From Paraspadella gotoi (taxonomy: Eukaryota > Chaetognatha): a stretch of DNA of 64,000 nucleotides. Both the position numbers and the translations under genes were made by a program. Below are positions 12,001 through 23,536 of the stretch, piece by piece. The notes beneath the pieces were generated by a model, which was not told where the DNA came from, searched no databases, and saw only the letters and a program-made list of their open reading frames with translations. The DNA lies in assembly GCA_051294375.1 (NCBI GenBank), contig CM119268.1, forward strand, positions 20,891,869-20,955,868, written 5' to 3'. Numbering within the stretch: the first letter of the stretch is position 1; each line of letters starts with the position of its first letter.

Positions 12001-12439
12001 TAACTGAAGGTTTTTTTTGGAACGAGAAATTATCAAAAAACTTTCCCACCATCGAATCGACGAAGACCTTGTAAAAGAAATAAAATTAAATTTGAAATTA
12101 AGTGATAAAACTATTATCTGTTTTATTATCGTTAGTAAAAAATGAATCTAGAGAGAAAAGATATCTTATCTCTATTGAGTATTTATCACCACAACTGATC
12201 TATTTGATAGGAGGTGATGAACAGAGACTACTGTATCCGAGGTATATAAGCACAACACTACAATCTCAAAGCTAGATTATTTAGTATTGAGATAAATTAT
12301 TGTGAAAAGAAGAGGTGAAGAGAGAGAGAGAGAGGTAGAGCAGAAGAGAAGAAAGAGACGAGTTAAAGTCTTACTAACAAAAATGGTGAGACTACGATTA
12401 AGTAGGTCAGACGATGATGATGAGAAGACCCGGGCAACT
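12001..12439. other. AT-rich unique sequence
   Basis: No supported feature. A second TATATAAG site lies at 12242. Confidence 0.4.
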
Positions 12440-13770
12440 ATAAGAGAGCGGACAGGGTAAGATTGCACACACAGATTGTAGCAGTTAATCTTATTTTAGA
12501 AATGCAAATGAACCACTTATAGTTATCGAGATGAGCACGAGAGAACAGAGAGAGATAGACTTTACAGCAGCTGATATCAATTAAATATTATATAACAGAT
12601 TATTCAGATCGCACCATTCCTAACCGGCCGGAACATGCGGGTAACCAAATTCTAAGAGTCTGTAATTCTCATATTAACTACACGTTTATGATGCATCCTG
12701 GTGCGATAACTAATCTTTCAAAAAATAAATTTCCGACTCTTTTTTCACTCATCATCTATCATGTCTCTCTCATTATCCATTCATCAGTTACAGTCCATTT
12801 CAAGTCTTTTTATCTGTATTTTACTCATATTAACATCATTCTTCGAAAATATTTTTTTCTAAAAAATCAGCAATTTTCTTAATATTCACCGTTACACTTT
12901 CCGGGTCTATAGAGATTAAATGACAATACAGTATATTAAAATTAATACTCTATCCACATCTAGCTTTTCCAAATTTTTTTGTTTTTATTTGCTTTTACTA
13001 CTAAACATTAGCTCAAATTACTATATTAAACATTCTCATACTGGTACATCTGCGTAGATCTGAATCGATTATGATTTTTAAATTCTTCGAGTTTTCCCGC
13101 TTTATTTCTGGTCCCCACTTTATATTCATTGAACACTCTTGAAAACGCGGTATACTTTGTGAATAAGCAATTTCTTAATCTGGCTCACTCTCGAACTCTG
13201 TTCTCTTTCAAATCACAAATACACTTTATCTATAAAAGTTTTTCAATTGTCCTTCATGTCATCCTCTCGCATCTCACCTTATTCTATGCCTCTCAATTAT
13301 CCCGTTTCAGAACAAGTAAAAACTAAGAGTTCTGTAATATAAATAACGTTAGAAGCATGCCTGTGGGATAACGAAATTTAAAAAAAAATTTAAGATTTTT
13401 AATATACAGTTACATATTTACATAGAAGTACATTTAAAGTTTATCGTATTACTATAAATCAATGAAAATTATTTTTTTTCAAAATCAGGAATTTTTGAAA
13501 ACGGATTCGGGTAGAGATTAAAAGAAAATAAATAAAAAATATTACTACAAAGATTTCCATTGTTTTGTTTTATTGCTTTAAAATTAGCAAAAAAACTATA
13601 AATTATGGTACGACGATGATGAGAATGATTTTTAAAGAGTTTTTTCCTTTGTTTGGCGCCACTTATCATTGAAATATTGAAAAACGCGTTTATACTTTGT
13701 GTAGAAAACTTTTTATGGGCTATCTGAATCTGTTCTTAAAAAAAATAGATTTTTTTATAAAAAGTTTTTT
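12440..13770. repeat. ~0.5 kb satellite-like family, outlying copies
   Basis: 12440-13262 is a very noisy relative, and 13312-13770 a close relative, of the sequence at 17340-18450. Shared landmarks in order are GACAGGGTAAG, GATAGACTTTA, GAGTTCTGTAAT, CCTGTGGGATAACGAAATT, GTTTATCGTATTACTATAAA, TATGGTACGACGATGATGA and TTTATGGGCTATCTGAATC. This shows the family is not confined to block D. Confidence 0.8.
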
Positions 13771-14027
13771 CATCTCTCTCCTCTTTCTTCCCTCCAGATA
13801 TTTCGACTGATAACGCATTACAACCACCAATTGAACCATTTTCGAATTAAAATAGAATCCCATCCAACGGTTCAATATCTCCTCCCATCCACGCACCCCC
13901 GCCCTCCTCCCCCGCCATTCGCCCCCCTCCTTCCATCCACTTCCCTCGCCATTTCAAAATATGAAGACTCCCCATCGTCGCTCCGCCCGTCCGGAAACGC
14001 CTCTTGGACCCAACCCACAATCATGAA
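13771..14027. other. C-rich unique sequence
   Basis: 13870-13990 is a CCTCC/CCATCC-rich stretch with no supported gene. The Pro-rich + strand frame ends in the GA tract that follows. Confidence 0.4.
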
Positions 14028-14062
14028 GGGAGGGAGAGAGGAAGAGAGAGAGAGAGAGAGAA

Positions 14063-14108
<46 letters not shown>
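14028..14108. repeat. (GA)n microsatellite
   Basis: GA tract with a few AAG interruptions. Confidence 0.95.
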
Positions 14109-14110
<2 letters not shown>

Positions 14111-14605
14111 CGTACATGCTGAGATGTGATGAGACGAAGTGAATAGAAAAAAGAAAGATATGAATTAAACGTTTTTTGTCAATTTTGTAATGACAAACCA
14201 AAAGTTTTAATTTTTGGCATATGATAAAAGTTGCATGCTCCTGCACCATAATGGTCGCACTTTACTATAAGTTATAGTACAACTTGTCAAATTCATAGAC
14301 TGTTAAAGAGTTTTGCTAATGCTATGTTATCAACTTTGACAAAAGAGCTATGGAGCTTTTAACTAACCAAAGCCTTTAACTAACAAAGTCTGTCTAAAGT
14401 GAGCAGCAAGTTAGCTTTTTATTGAATGAATGAATTTTTAATTTTATATATATAAATTATAAATTATAAATCTGTTTAATCGCATCTTTTTTTTTCTTGC
14501 AGCGATAAAAAAAAGTTGTTTCCAGTGAAGGAGTGAAGTGAATCGAGGATATGAATCACATCCTCGTGAATGAGATCGAGACGGAAATAGAAAATCGCTG
14601 GATGG
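14109..14605. other. unique left flank of block C
   Basis: Not shared with block C copies 2 or 3. Holds a 7-base stem with a 9-base loop (CGAGGAT/ATCCTCG) near 14546-14570. No gene seen. Confidence 0.4.
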
Positions 14606-15183
14606 AATCGCGAGTGAGACGGTCACCGACGTAACTCGTCACGGAATTAATTGTGAAAGGTGATGGATGGATTAACCCTGATTATAACGAAATGTCAAAA
14701 TGAATGATAATTGTTGTTGTTTTCTTTAATTAAAATTTCGCGATTACTATTACGCCGAACTATTTATATTTTTTCGGACGGAAAATAAGCCTCGTAAACT
14801 GGCAAGAAAAAAACAACTCTGCCTTTGCAAATTTCTCATTTAAAAAAAAAATAATGTCTTCGACTCAAGTTAAAAAGTCATACGTAAATTTAAATATTTT
14901 CAAAATTTATTATTTAAAAAAATTAACTCAAGATACTTTATCTTTTATTATAAAAGGCATTTACTCTCGGTGAAACGACCGCCTCGCTCCCCAGGTTTTA
15001 ATCTCTGTCGCAAGTCACAACCACGTCACGCCCAAGTGAAACTGGTGAAGTTAACTTCCGACGTGAATAAGATTCAATCTCACTCTTTACAAGGTGACGC
15101 TGTGATTGGTTAAATAGCTGGCGTTCGGGTTGACCCTCATGTATTTATGGTTGTCTTGTGTGATATTATGTTAATTATTACTT

Positions 15184-15276
15184 TTTTCTTTATTCTTTCT
15201 TTCTTTCTTTCTTTCTTTCTTTTCTTTTTCTTTCTCTTTTCTTTTCTTTCTTTCTTTTTTTCTTTTCTTTCTTTTT

Positions 15277-15328
<52 letters not shown>

Positions 15329-15331
15329 TTC
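15184..15331. repeat. (CTTT)n microsatellite
   Basis: Long CTTT tract inside block C. Counterparts at about 26985-27095 and 38690-38840 differ in length and interruptions. Confidence 0.95.
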
Positions 15332-15533
15332 TTCGTTTCTCCATGTTTTTTATTCTGTCTATTTTTTATCGCGGATTGGGGGACAGAAATATGCATGAAG
15401 AGAATCCAGGGCCAAAAAGATAAAGCGACCTCCAAGAAGAGAGATTGAAAAAAAAACAGAAAAAAAGAAAACAAAAGATAGAAAGATGGAAAGAAAGATC
15501 GGCCTTTTAAAAGAAGACAGAGAGAGCAGAGAT

Positions 15534-15567
<34 letters not shown>

Positions 15568-16431
15568 GAGAGAAGAGAGAGATCGAGAGAGAGAGAGAAG
15601 AGAAGTGAGAGAGAGATGGAGAATAGACGCAGAAAAAAAAAGTCGCTGTGGTGGGGCGCGCGTAATTAAGAAAACGATGATCGCCGACAAAGTTTGAACA
15701 AAAGGGCAAAGAAAATGCGTCCCGTCCATCCGAGAGGCCGCGGATAAAAAAAAAGGGCAAGAAAAACAAAAAAGAAAAAATGAGAAAAAAAAAAGGGAAA
15801 TTTGATTTGCAAACGTCAGCCGACCGTTTCAACAGTAAAACGATGGAAAGGGATAATTTTTATTTAATTTTTATTTTTTCAGGTTTGGAAATTTAATGAT
15901 TCGAATTTAATGACGAAACTCGCGCAACAAACTAATCAGAATAAACGATATATACAAATCAAGTTTTAACAATTAAGGGAAAAAAAAATCAGTTTCCTCG
16001 CATGTGTTGAACCGTTCAGCCGATGTATTAATTTATTTCTTTTTTTGAAACAATTACTAACTAAAGTAGAGACAATTCGCTGTTTAATAAAAATTTGTAC
16101 AGAAATTGTATTTTGTTTTGTGTTGTTATTTCTTTTTTCTCTTTTCTATTTGGATCTACTCGACTTTCGGTTTCGCATTTAATTTCTTTTCCTTTTTTTC
16201 TTCTTTCCCTTCATTTCTCCATTTTTCGTGCCTCCATTTCCGCTCGCATTTTTTTAATTACTTTGTTCCTTCAGCGTCGATTGTTATGATTTTTCTCTTC
16301 TTTTTTAATCATTTTAATCATTTTTTTGGCCAAAAAACGCGATTTTTTGGCGGTGTTTTGCATCATAATATTCGTGGTCAGAGTTATAGCTTAATTCTCT
16401 TATTTGCGAAAAATCACATTCTTTCTTGACC

Positions 16432-16690
16432 TCTTGCTCGTTGGAAACTTCGTCCTCTTTGTCGTTGGAGATTCGTCCTCTTGTCGTTGGAGATGTCCTT
16501 CTCTTGTCGTTGGGATTGTCCCTTTCGTTGACAAACTCTCCGTCTCGTCCGCGAATATTGATTCTCTCCGAAGAGTGAGCAAGAGATCGGAAAAATCCCC
16601 GCCCTCATCAGACACTCTTGTCGTTGGCTATTTCGTCCTCTTTGTCGTTGAGATCTTTTCTCTTTGTCGTTGAGACATCCGCTTTACCTA
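16432..16690. repeat. 23-base minisatellite GTCGTTGGAGATTCGTCCTCTTT
   Basis: Two clusters of the unit separated by about 80 bases. Homologous clusters lie at about 28180-28425 and 39953-40210, where four copies in a row are perfect. The reverse-strand reading frames (KEDESPTTKRT) follow from the repeat. Confidence 0.92.
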
Positions 16691-17502
16691 TTTCCTTCAT
16701 CTTTCTTCTTTTCTTTCTTTCTTTCTTTCTTCTCTTCTTTCTTTCTTTCCTTTCTTTTTCTTTCAGATCTAATCTTTATCTTTACTTTCATCGTATCTAA
16801 TCTTCTTTCTATTTCTTCCCTACCCACAACACTTCATCTCTTCTGTCACAAAACCAATTTTAACTTCCCTTCCCTCGCTGTAACGAATGCTGACGTCACG
16901 GGATTTCTGGGAGAGAAGAGGAGAGAAGAGAGAGAGAAGAGAGAAAGTGTAGAGTAGAGAGAGAGAGAGACGAGTAAATGAGACGGAGAGAGGAGGGTAT
17001 TCATGAAACAGGGCGAGAGGAGGATCAGAGAGCGAGCTGAAAAGCAAGGCGAACCGCGAAGTAATGGCGGCGTGACGCCTGGGGTTTCGGCCCCGGTTCC
17101 ACCACAAGGATGACCCTTGGGCGCCAAGGGAGGGCGGGGTTATCCCTTTCGCGGAAGAAGAGAAGAGAGAGTGATTGAAATAGATGGGGTGATTCGTCGG
17201 GTGTTGTTGAATGCGACTGTTTGGAGGTTCTTGTACGTGGAAGGTGATTGTGGTGTTCCATAGGGGCTGCGATGGTACTGGATGTGGATTGACTGATGGA
17301 GATTGCCTATGCATTGATATTTCCAACAAAGTGTGAGACAGAATAGTGGTCAGAAGTGAGGACAGGGTAAGTTGAACACAGATTGGGAGTGAGTTTTTTT
17401 AAAAAGGAAATGAAACTTTGTTAGAGAAGAAAGAGAGAGAGAGAGATAGACTTTAACAGGAAAATAAATAATTAAAAAAGATACATTGTGCAAATAAAGG
17501 CG

Positions 17503-18450
17503 GAACAAAGTAAAAACTTAAGAGTTCTGTAATTAATAGACGTTAGAGCATCCCTGTGGGAAATAACGAAATTAAAAAAATTTAAGATTTTATATACAGT
17601 TTATTAACATAGAAGCATTTATAGTTTATCGTATTACTATTAAATCATGAAAATATGTTTTTTTCAAATCAGCAATTTTTAAAAACGAATGTCGGGTAGA
17701 GATTAAAAAATAATTAAAAGAAATAATACCTACAAGATTTCCAAAATTGTTTTTTGTTTTATTTGCTGTAAATTAGGCAAAACCTATAAAATTAATGGTA
17801 ACGACGGTGGAGATGATGATTTTAAAAAGAAGTTTTTCCTTTAATTTGGCCCAGCCATGGTGATCGATTGAAATATTTGAACGTTATAGCTGTTGGTGTA
17901 GAAAAACTTTTTATGGGCTATCTGAATCTGTTCTTAAAAAAATAAAATTTTTTATAAAAGTTTTTTTCATTGTCTAATGCATTGATAAATATTTAAATGC
18001 TTCAATGCAAGAACAAAGTAAAACTAAGAAGTCTGTAATATAAATACACGTTAGAGCATCCTTTGGGATAACGAAATTAAAAAAAAATTTAAGATTTTAT
18101 ATACAGTTAATAACAAGAAGCATTTAAAAGTTTATCGTATTACTATAAATCATGAAAATATTTTTTTCAAAATCAGAATTTTTAAAAACGAATTCGGTAG
18201 AGATTAAAAAATTAAATAAAAATATTACTACAGATTTCCAAATTGTTTTGTTTTAATTGCTTAAAATTAGCAAAAAACTATAAAAATTATGGTACGACGA
18301 TGATGATGATGATTTTAAAGAGTTTTTCCTTTGTTTGGCACTTTCATTGAAATATTGAAAAACGCGTTATACTTTGTGTAGAAAAACTTTTATGGGCTAT
18401 CTGAATCTTGTTCTTAAAAAATATTTTTTTTATAAAAAGTTTTCATTGCC
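17503..18450 (+). repeat. two tandem monomers of the ~0.5 kb family
   Basis: Monomer 1 spans 17503-18007 and monomer 2 spans 18008-18450. They are flanked by two copies of a further ~200 bp segment (17303-17502 and 18452-18660) that starts TTGCCTATGCATTG. A much older relative lies at 20530-21240 (TGATGATGATGATTC, then CCGTTCTTAAAAAAAAT). Confidence 0.85.
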
Positions 18451-18680
18451 TATGCATTGGATAATTCCACAAAGTGGTGAGACAGAATAGTTGGTCAGAG
18501 GTTGAAGGACAGGGTAAGTTGAACACGGATTGAGTGAGTTTTTTAAAAAGGAAATTGAAATTTGTAAGAGAGAAAGAGAGAGAGAGAGGATAGACTTAAC
18601 AGGGATAAATAAATAATTAAAAGATACATTGTGCAATAAGGGCGGAACAAAGTAAAAACTCTCTCTCTCGTGTTGGATAA

Positions 18681-18689
18681 TATATTTTA
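18681..18689 (+). promoter_or_regulatory. possible TATA box of the two-exon gene
   Basis: TATATTTTA about 90 bases upstream of the start codon at 18778, a distance compatible with a short 5' leader. AT-rich sequence makes such matches common. Confidence 0.2.
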
Positions 18690-18777
18690 ACTTTTTTTGC
18701 ACGAGTTTCGAACATTTCCCCGTTGAAAACGATCAAGATTTGTAAAGAGGAAACTAAAATTTGAAAATTCGAAAAAA

Positions 18778-19090
18778 ATGGCTATCCAAAAAATATATTT
18801 TGAAACGAGTGCGAATCCGATGACGGATCGGTAAGTAATAATAGTATATTTAAAATTGAAAATATGTTTTAAAAATTATTTGTTTATTACTTTAAAGATT
18901 ATCCAGTACGATGAACGGGGAAGATGTTCGAACTCAATCATCCGACACGAGACGGAGATCATACTCATTAGTTGTAGCCGTAATGATTATTGTTTCTCTC
19001 ATTGTTATTATTGACGTGTGCATGAGAAATAAACTTCGTAGGTTAGTTTCTAGGTTATTCTCTGATGCCCGTGACAATGTCGTTAGTTAG
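18778..19090 (+). CDS. putative two-exon gene, 81-residue single-pass membrane protein
   Basis: Exon 1 is 18778-18830 (53 nt), the intron is 18831-18897 (67 nt, GTAAGT...TTTAAAG, phase 2) and exon 2 is 18898-19090. The start has a favourable context (AAAAAATGG), and an in-frame stop lies upstream at 18724. Joining the exons keeps one open frame through a codon split 2+1 (Arg18) to TAG. Residues 1-41 are polar and Ser/Thr/Arg-rich with RRRS before the membrane. Residues 42-58 form one hydrophobic helix (LVVAVMIIVSLIVIIDV). The tail MRNKLRRLVSRLFSDARDNVVS is basic and amphipathic-looking. AATAAA follows 40 bases after the stop. I recognise no family. The juxtamembrane charges on both sides leave topology open. 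It could also be the last exons of a longer gene or a transposon accessory frame. An identical copy lies at 30483-30795. Confidence 0.55.
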
Positions 19091-19129
19091 TTTCGTTCCA
19101 TTTGTTAGATGTAGAAACTATGTTTGAAC

Positions 19130-19135
19130 AATAAA
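19130..19135 (+). promoter_or_regulatory. polyadenylation signal AATAAA
   Basis: Canonical hexamer 40 bases after the stop codon of the two-exon gene, in the position expected for a short 3' untranslated region. Confidence 0.45.
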
Positions 19136-19196
19136 AATATTTGCCATGAATAGTTCTATTGATGTTAGTTAACTGTGGAATAAGATGCCGGGGGAA

Positions 19197-19312
19197 CCCG
19201 CATATTCAGAAAGTTTTTTTATGGGGACGCGTCCCTCAGAGTGACAGAAGGTAAACATTGCTCTGGGTATGAGCTGTCAACGAGTTTGACGAGTTTTGAA
19301 AGAATATGCGGG
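19197..19312. repeat. short inverted repeat CCCGCATATTC/GAATATGCGGG
   Basis: An 11-base arm at 19197-19207 pairs with 19302-19312 around a ~94-base centre that holds the CCCTCAG/AGTGACAGAAGGTAA motif. It could be the ends of a tiny non-autonomous element or chance; no target-site duplication is clear. Confidence 0.35.
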
Positions 19313-19660
19313 CGCCGCGAGTTTTAACCCGCAAAAAAGTTAGGAACATCGATGGTTCCAGTTGTATGTTCAGCCGGATGGAACAGACGTCGGTAATATT
19401 ATCTGTCTCTTCTTCTCTCTCTCTCCAACGTTCGAATCTGAAATCTCGAAACTCTCCTCTCTCTCTCTCCTCTCTCTTCCGAAACATTCGACATCTCGAA
19501 ATCTCGAAACTCACTCTCTCTCTCTCTTTCTCTCTCTCCGTAACCTGATGGTCTGTGCGCGCGGGATGGAATCGCCGGCAATCATTTATCTCGCGCGCGC
19601 GTTTGAACAGGTCGATTCGTGATTCATGTGACCGGACAGGACTGTCGGTTGCCAAATGCA

Positions 19661-19769
19661 CCTACTGGTACCTGGTGGTCATGAGCTGATGGCTTTACTC
19701 ATGAGCACCGGGTCAGGCTGAAGGTGTCGTGCTATAGGGCGGGGTGAACCAAGGCAATGCCCGACTACA
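19661..19769 (-). mobile_element. SINE fragment, tRNA-derived family (minus strand)
   Basis: On the minus strand this matches the SINE at 62119-62402 from its 5' end (GTAGTCGGGCATTGC) through AGCACGACACCTTCAG and the tRNA-like region (TGAGTAAAGCCATCAGCTCA). It ends near CCAGGTACC, before a full B box. Many substitutions separate the two copies, so this is an old, 3'-truncated copy. Confidence 0.75.
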
Positions 19770-21414
19770 GATAATTAAATTTAAATTTTTTTTTTAATCC
19801 CAAATAAATGATTTAAAATTGGAAAAAAATGTGGCTGCATTAATTTAGTTGATGATCAACTTGAATATTTGCAGATGTACTTTTCTTCTGATCCTTAATT
19901 TTGATGATTTTTATCGATTTGGCCCGCTTGTAAAACATTTTAATAAAAACTCTTGATAGGAGATAAACGAAACAAAATCGTTTTTTAACAACAATTTTAT
20001 TTTTTATTTTTTGCAAATAAAAATTGGACATGTTCTCGGACTCTTACGGGATTTCGAGTCTTCATCGCATTTGCAAATAACAACAATAACAAACAACAGC
20101 CATTGTAGAATAACAACAAAGAGAGAAAAGTCTTTAAATAACATAGTTTGAGCAAACAATGTCGATCTGCCTACGATAATTTATTAATTAATTAATAATC
20201 GATTAATTTAATTAATTAATTTTAAATATATAATAATTAATTTTAAATTTATATTCAACTTATCATCATCGATATCCTTAAAATTGTTTGTTTACATTTT
20301 AATCAAAACAAACAAATATCCTCTATTTTTATTTAGGTCCCTTCTCTCTCTCTCTCTCTCACTCTCTCTCTCTTCCTCTCTCTCTCTTTTTATTGCAATT
20401 TTAATTATTTAATTTTAATTAATTAATTAATTAACTAATTAAAACATTTATTAAGTAATCATTAATATTTAAAGATTCAAGTATAATGTGACTTATGTTT
20501 TTTTTCCATCTAAACTCATTTCCACTGGCACAATTCCGTCAAAACTTATATAATTTATTATATATTAATAAATATTTAAAAGCTTCAGTGCAACACCATG
20601 AACTAATTCAAAAAAGTTACATTAAAATCGATTTAATAGTACCAGGGAAAAAAAATTAAAAGAGAACAAGAAGTATAAAAAGTGTTCAATTTTTGGCCGC
20701 CTACTAGATATTAGGCCGGAACAGGTTGAAAACTAGAAGTTCTTTTCAAATAAATAATGGTTAAGCGACTATTAAAAAATATGAAAATGAAATAATTTTT
20801 AAATTTTGGCTTATCAATTTTTTTATAGATTCTTGATAGAGCTTTAAAAGTTAGATAAGGTTATTAATACAATTTTAAAATTTTTTTTTGTTTTATTCAA
20901 TGAAAAAATTTAAAAAAAATAAATTTAGCCAATAATGATGATGATGATTCTTTTTAAGGTTTTTCTATTTTTAACCATTATTGTCAAAATTTTGAAAAAA
21001 TTATAAGTACTAACATTCATTTTAACTTTTAAGCTCTACAAGAACCCGTTCTTAAAAAAAATCAAATTTTTAAAAATTTTTTTTGTCATTTTTATATATT
21101 AGTTAAATATTTTATGAAGCTTCAATCAACAACCCAATGAACTAATTCAAAAAGTTACATTGAAAAATCGATTTAGTAGTAGAGGAAAAAAGAAATTTTT
21201 TCGAGAGAACGAGAAGTTATAATAAGTATTAAATTTGGCCCGCCTTACTAGATATATTGCATGTGATTAAACAATGTTATCGAATAATAATTTATCAATT
21301 TATGTATTTTGTAAGTATTTTTAAGTTTTTTATTCAGTGAGTAAAATAACAACTTTTTTATTCGTAATTTTTATCTCTTTCTTTCTCTCTCCTTTCTCCT
21401 CTCTCTCTCTCTCC

Positions 21415-21690
21415 TTTGCATTGCAATGATCCTATGCTCATTTTTCTAATCTCTCTCTCCCTCTTTCTCTCTTTGCCAATTGCGACGATCCTTACTGCTC
21501 ATTTTTCTGCACTCTTTCTCTCTCTCTCTCTCTCTCTTTGCAATTGCGACATCCTATGCTCATTTTTCTGCTCTTTTCTTCCTCTCATCTCTCTCTCTCT
21601 CTTTGCAATTGCGACTATCCTTTATGCTCATTTTTCTGCTCTCTCTCTCTCTCTCTCTCTTTTCTTTTAGCAATTGCGACGATCCTTATG
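21415..21690. repeat. five copies of a ~58-65 base unit with CT runs
   Basis: Units start near 21415, 21473, 21537, 21602 and 21667: TTTGCAATTGCGACGATCC, then TATGCTCATTTTTCTGC, then (CT)n. Confidence 0.9.
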
Positions 21691-22627
21691 CTTTTAGGAT
21701 TTTTTTAACTTGCATCATTTTTCTGCTTGCATCATTTTTTCAACTTGCACATTTTTTTGAAATTGCAATCATTTTTCACATTAATTAAATAAATAATTAT
21801 TATAACATTATTAGTAATCATAAATTAGTAATCTTAAATAATAAAGATTCAGTAATTGTGACTTATTTTTTTCCATTTAAACCATTTCCACTGGCACAAT
21901 TCTGTCAAACTTATATCTAGCTTCTTCCACCACTTTCCTACACGCTACAACAAATTTCATCTCAATCTATTATGGTTTAAAATAAGTAAAAAGATTCAAG
22001 TAAATGTGACTCATATTTTTTCATATAAACTCATTTCCACTAGTACGTTTCCCACCGAAACTTTATATCAAGCATCGTTACACATTTTTCTACCGACACA
22101 AAAAAATTTAACTCATCTATCCATCAATTATGATTAATTAGAGTACTTATTAGTTAAAATAGTAAAATATTTTAGTAAATGCGACTTATGTTTTTTTCCA
22201 CTTAAACTCATTTCCACTCACAACGATTCTGTCGAAACTTATATCCAGCTTTATCACACACTTTCCTACCCACACACAAAATTTCATTCCAATCCGACCA
22301 GCCGATCACGAGTTATTGGAGCTTTTTGCTAAAAGGTGGGACGGATGGACGGATTATGGTTGACTGATTAAATATTATTGATTAATTAATTGACTAATTA
22401 TTAATAACTGATTATTATTTGATTATTATAATCCTGCAATAAACGTTTTAATATAAAAAGGAAAAGAATCATAATGAATTAGTGAAACAGGTTTTTTGTT
22501 TTTTTCCATTTAAACTCATTTCCACTCAAAAAGATTCCATCGAAACTTGGTTTCCTGTTCAATTCATACGACTTTTTACTCACATACAAAATTCCAGGTC
22601 AATCGATAATTAAGTGGTCATAAGCTA

Positions 22628-22842
22628 ACTTGGTCAACTTGATAAATTTGGTTAACTGACATAATTTGGTCTACTGACATAATTTGGTCAACTGACATAA
22701 TTTGATCAATTAAGATAATTTGATCAACCGGCATAATTTGGTCCAACTGGCATAATTTGGTCACAGGTATAATTTGGTCAACCTTGCAGAACTTGATCAA
22801 AGCTTTAAGAATTTGGTCAACTGGCATAATTTGGTCCAATCA
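22628..22842. repeat. 18-base tandem repeat ATAATTTGGTCAACTGGC, 12 copies
   Basis: Twelve TTGGTC/TTGATC-centred units spaced 17-20 bases. The unit is six codons long, so the minus strand reads as repeated DQIMPV/DQIMSV over 73 codons (22618-22839). No promoter or flanking coding sequence supports a protein. Confidence 0.92.
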
Positions 22843-23536
22843 ATCAATCAATCAATCAGAGGAGAGATAGAGAGAGAGAAACTTTAAAAAATTCAAATAA
22901 ATGTGTCTTTATTTTTCTATTAGAACTTCTTTTCCACTCCTACGATTCCATCAAAAAAATTCTATATCAGCTATATCACATACTTTCCTACCCACACACA
23001 AATAATTAATTCGATTTATCTATCCAATTTTCAATAAACATATAATTAATGAGTAAATTTAAGTAAAACATACTTCAAGTAAAATGACTTTTGGTTTTTT
23101 TCCATTTTAAACTCATTTCCACTCGACGATTCCATCGAGACTTTATATCCAGCTCAATCACACACTTTCCTACCATCATACAAAATTTCAAGTCAATTGG
23201 CCCTATCCACTCATGAGCCAATTGGTGTTCAATTTCCATTTAAGACCAATTTCCAACTCGCACGATTCCTCGAAAACTCATATCCACCTCAATCACACAG
23301 TTTCCTACCACCACACACCAAAATGTCCATACCAATCCATCCATTGCCAATCACGAGTAAATTGGAGTTTTTTTGGCTAAAGGTCGAACGGACGACGGAC
23401 GACGGACGACGGGCAGACGGACGACATCGTTTTTTTTGCATAATTAATCATAATTCGATGTTCTGACATGATATAAGTTGAGTGCCCGACGAAGTATTGA
23501 GGGGGCGGACCGACGGACCGACAAGTGAGTTATAGA

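Larger units (their letters stand above)
14606..17120 (+). repeat. block C, copy 1 of 3 (2.5 kb)
   Basis: Direct repeat of 26380-28825 and 38085-40701. Ordered landmarks are AATCGCGAGTGAGAC at the start, CAAGTCACAACCACGTCACG, a (CTTT)n tract, CGATTTTTTGGCGG, the 23-base minisatellite and GAACGAATGCTGACGTCA. The copies differ mainly by short indels in homopolymers and microsatellites. Copies 2 and 3 agree closely for their first ~600 bases, where copy 1 differs. No gene is recognisable in any copy. Confidence 0.92.
20490..23430 (+). repeat. cluster of about 8 related repeat tails, two with (GACG)n ends
   Basis: Copies begin near 20491, 21861, 22011, 22191, 22496, 22900, 23087 and 23225. Each shows CCATTTAAACTCATTTCCACTC, then ATTC(C/T)RTCRAAACTTATATC, CACACTTTCCTACC, ACAAAATTTCA(T/A)NTCAAT. 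The longest go on to TCACGAGTTATTGGAGCTTTTT, GCTAAA and a GACGGACG tail (22340-22360 and 23390-23430). The plan (AAAATTTCA..TCAAT..CCA..CACGAGTTATTGG plus a short tandem tail) resembles 3' ends of RTE-type LINEs and their SINEs. That assignment is inference. Confidence 0.7.
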
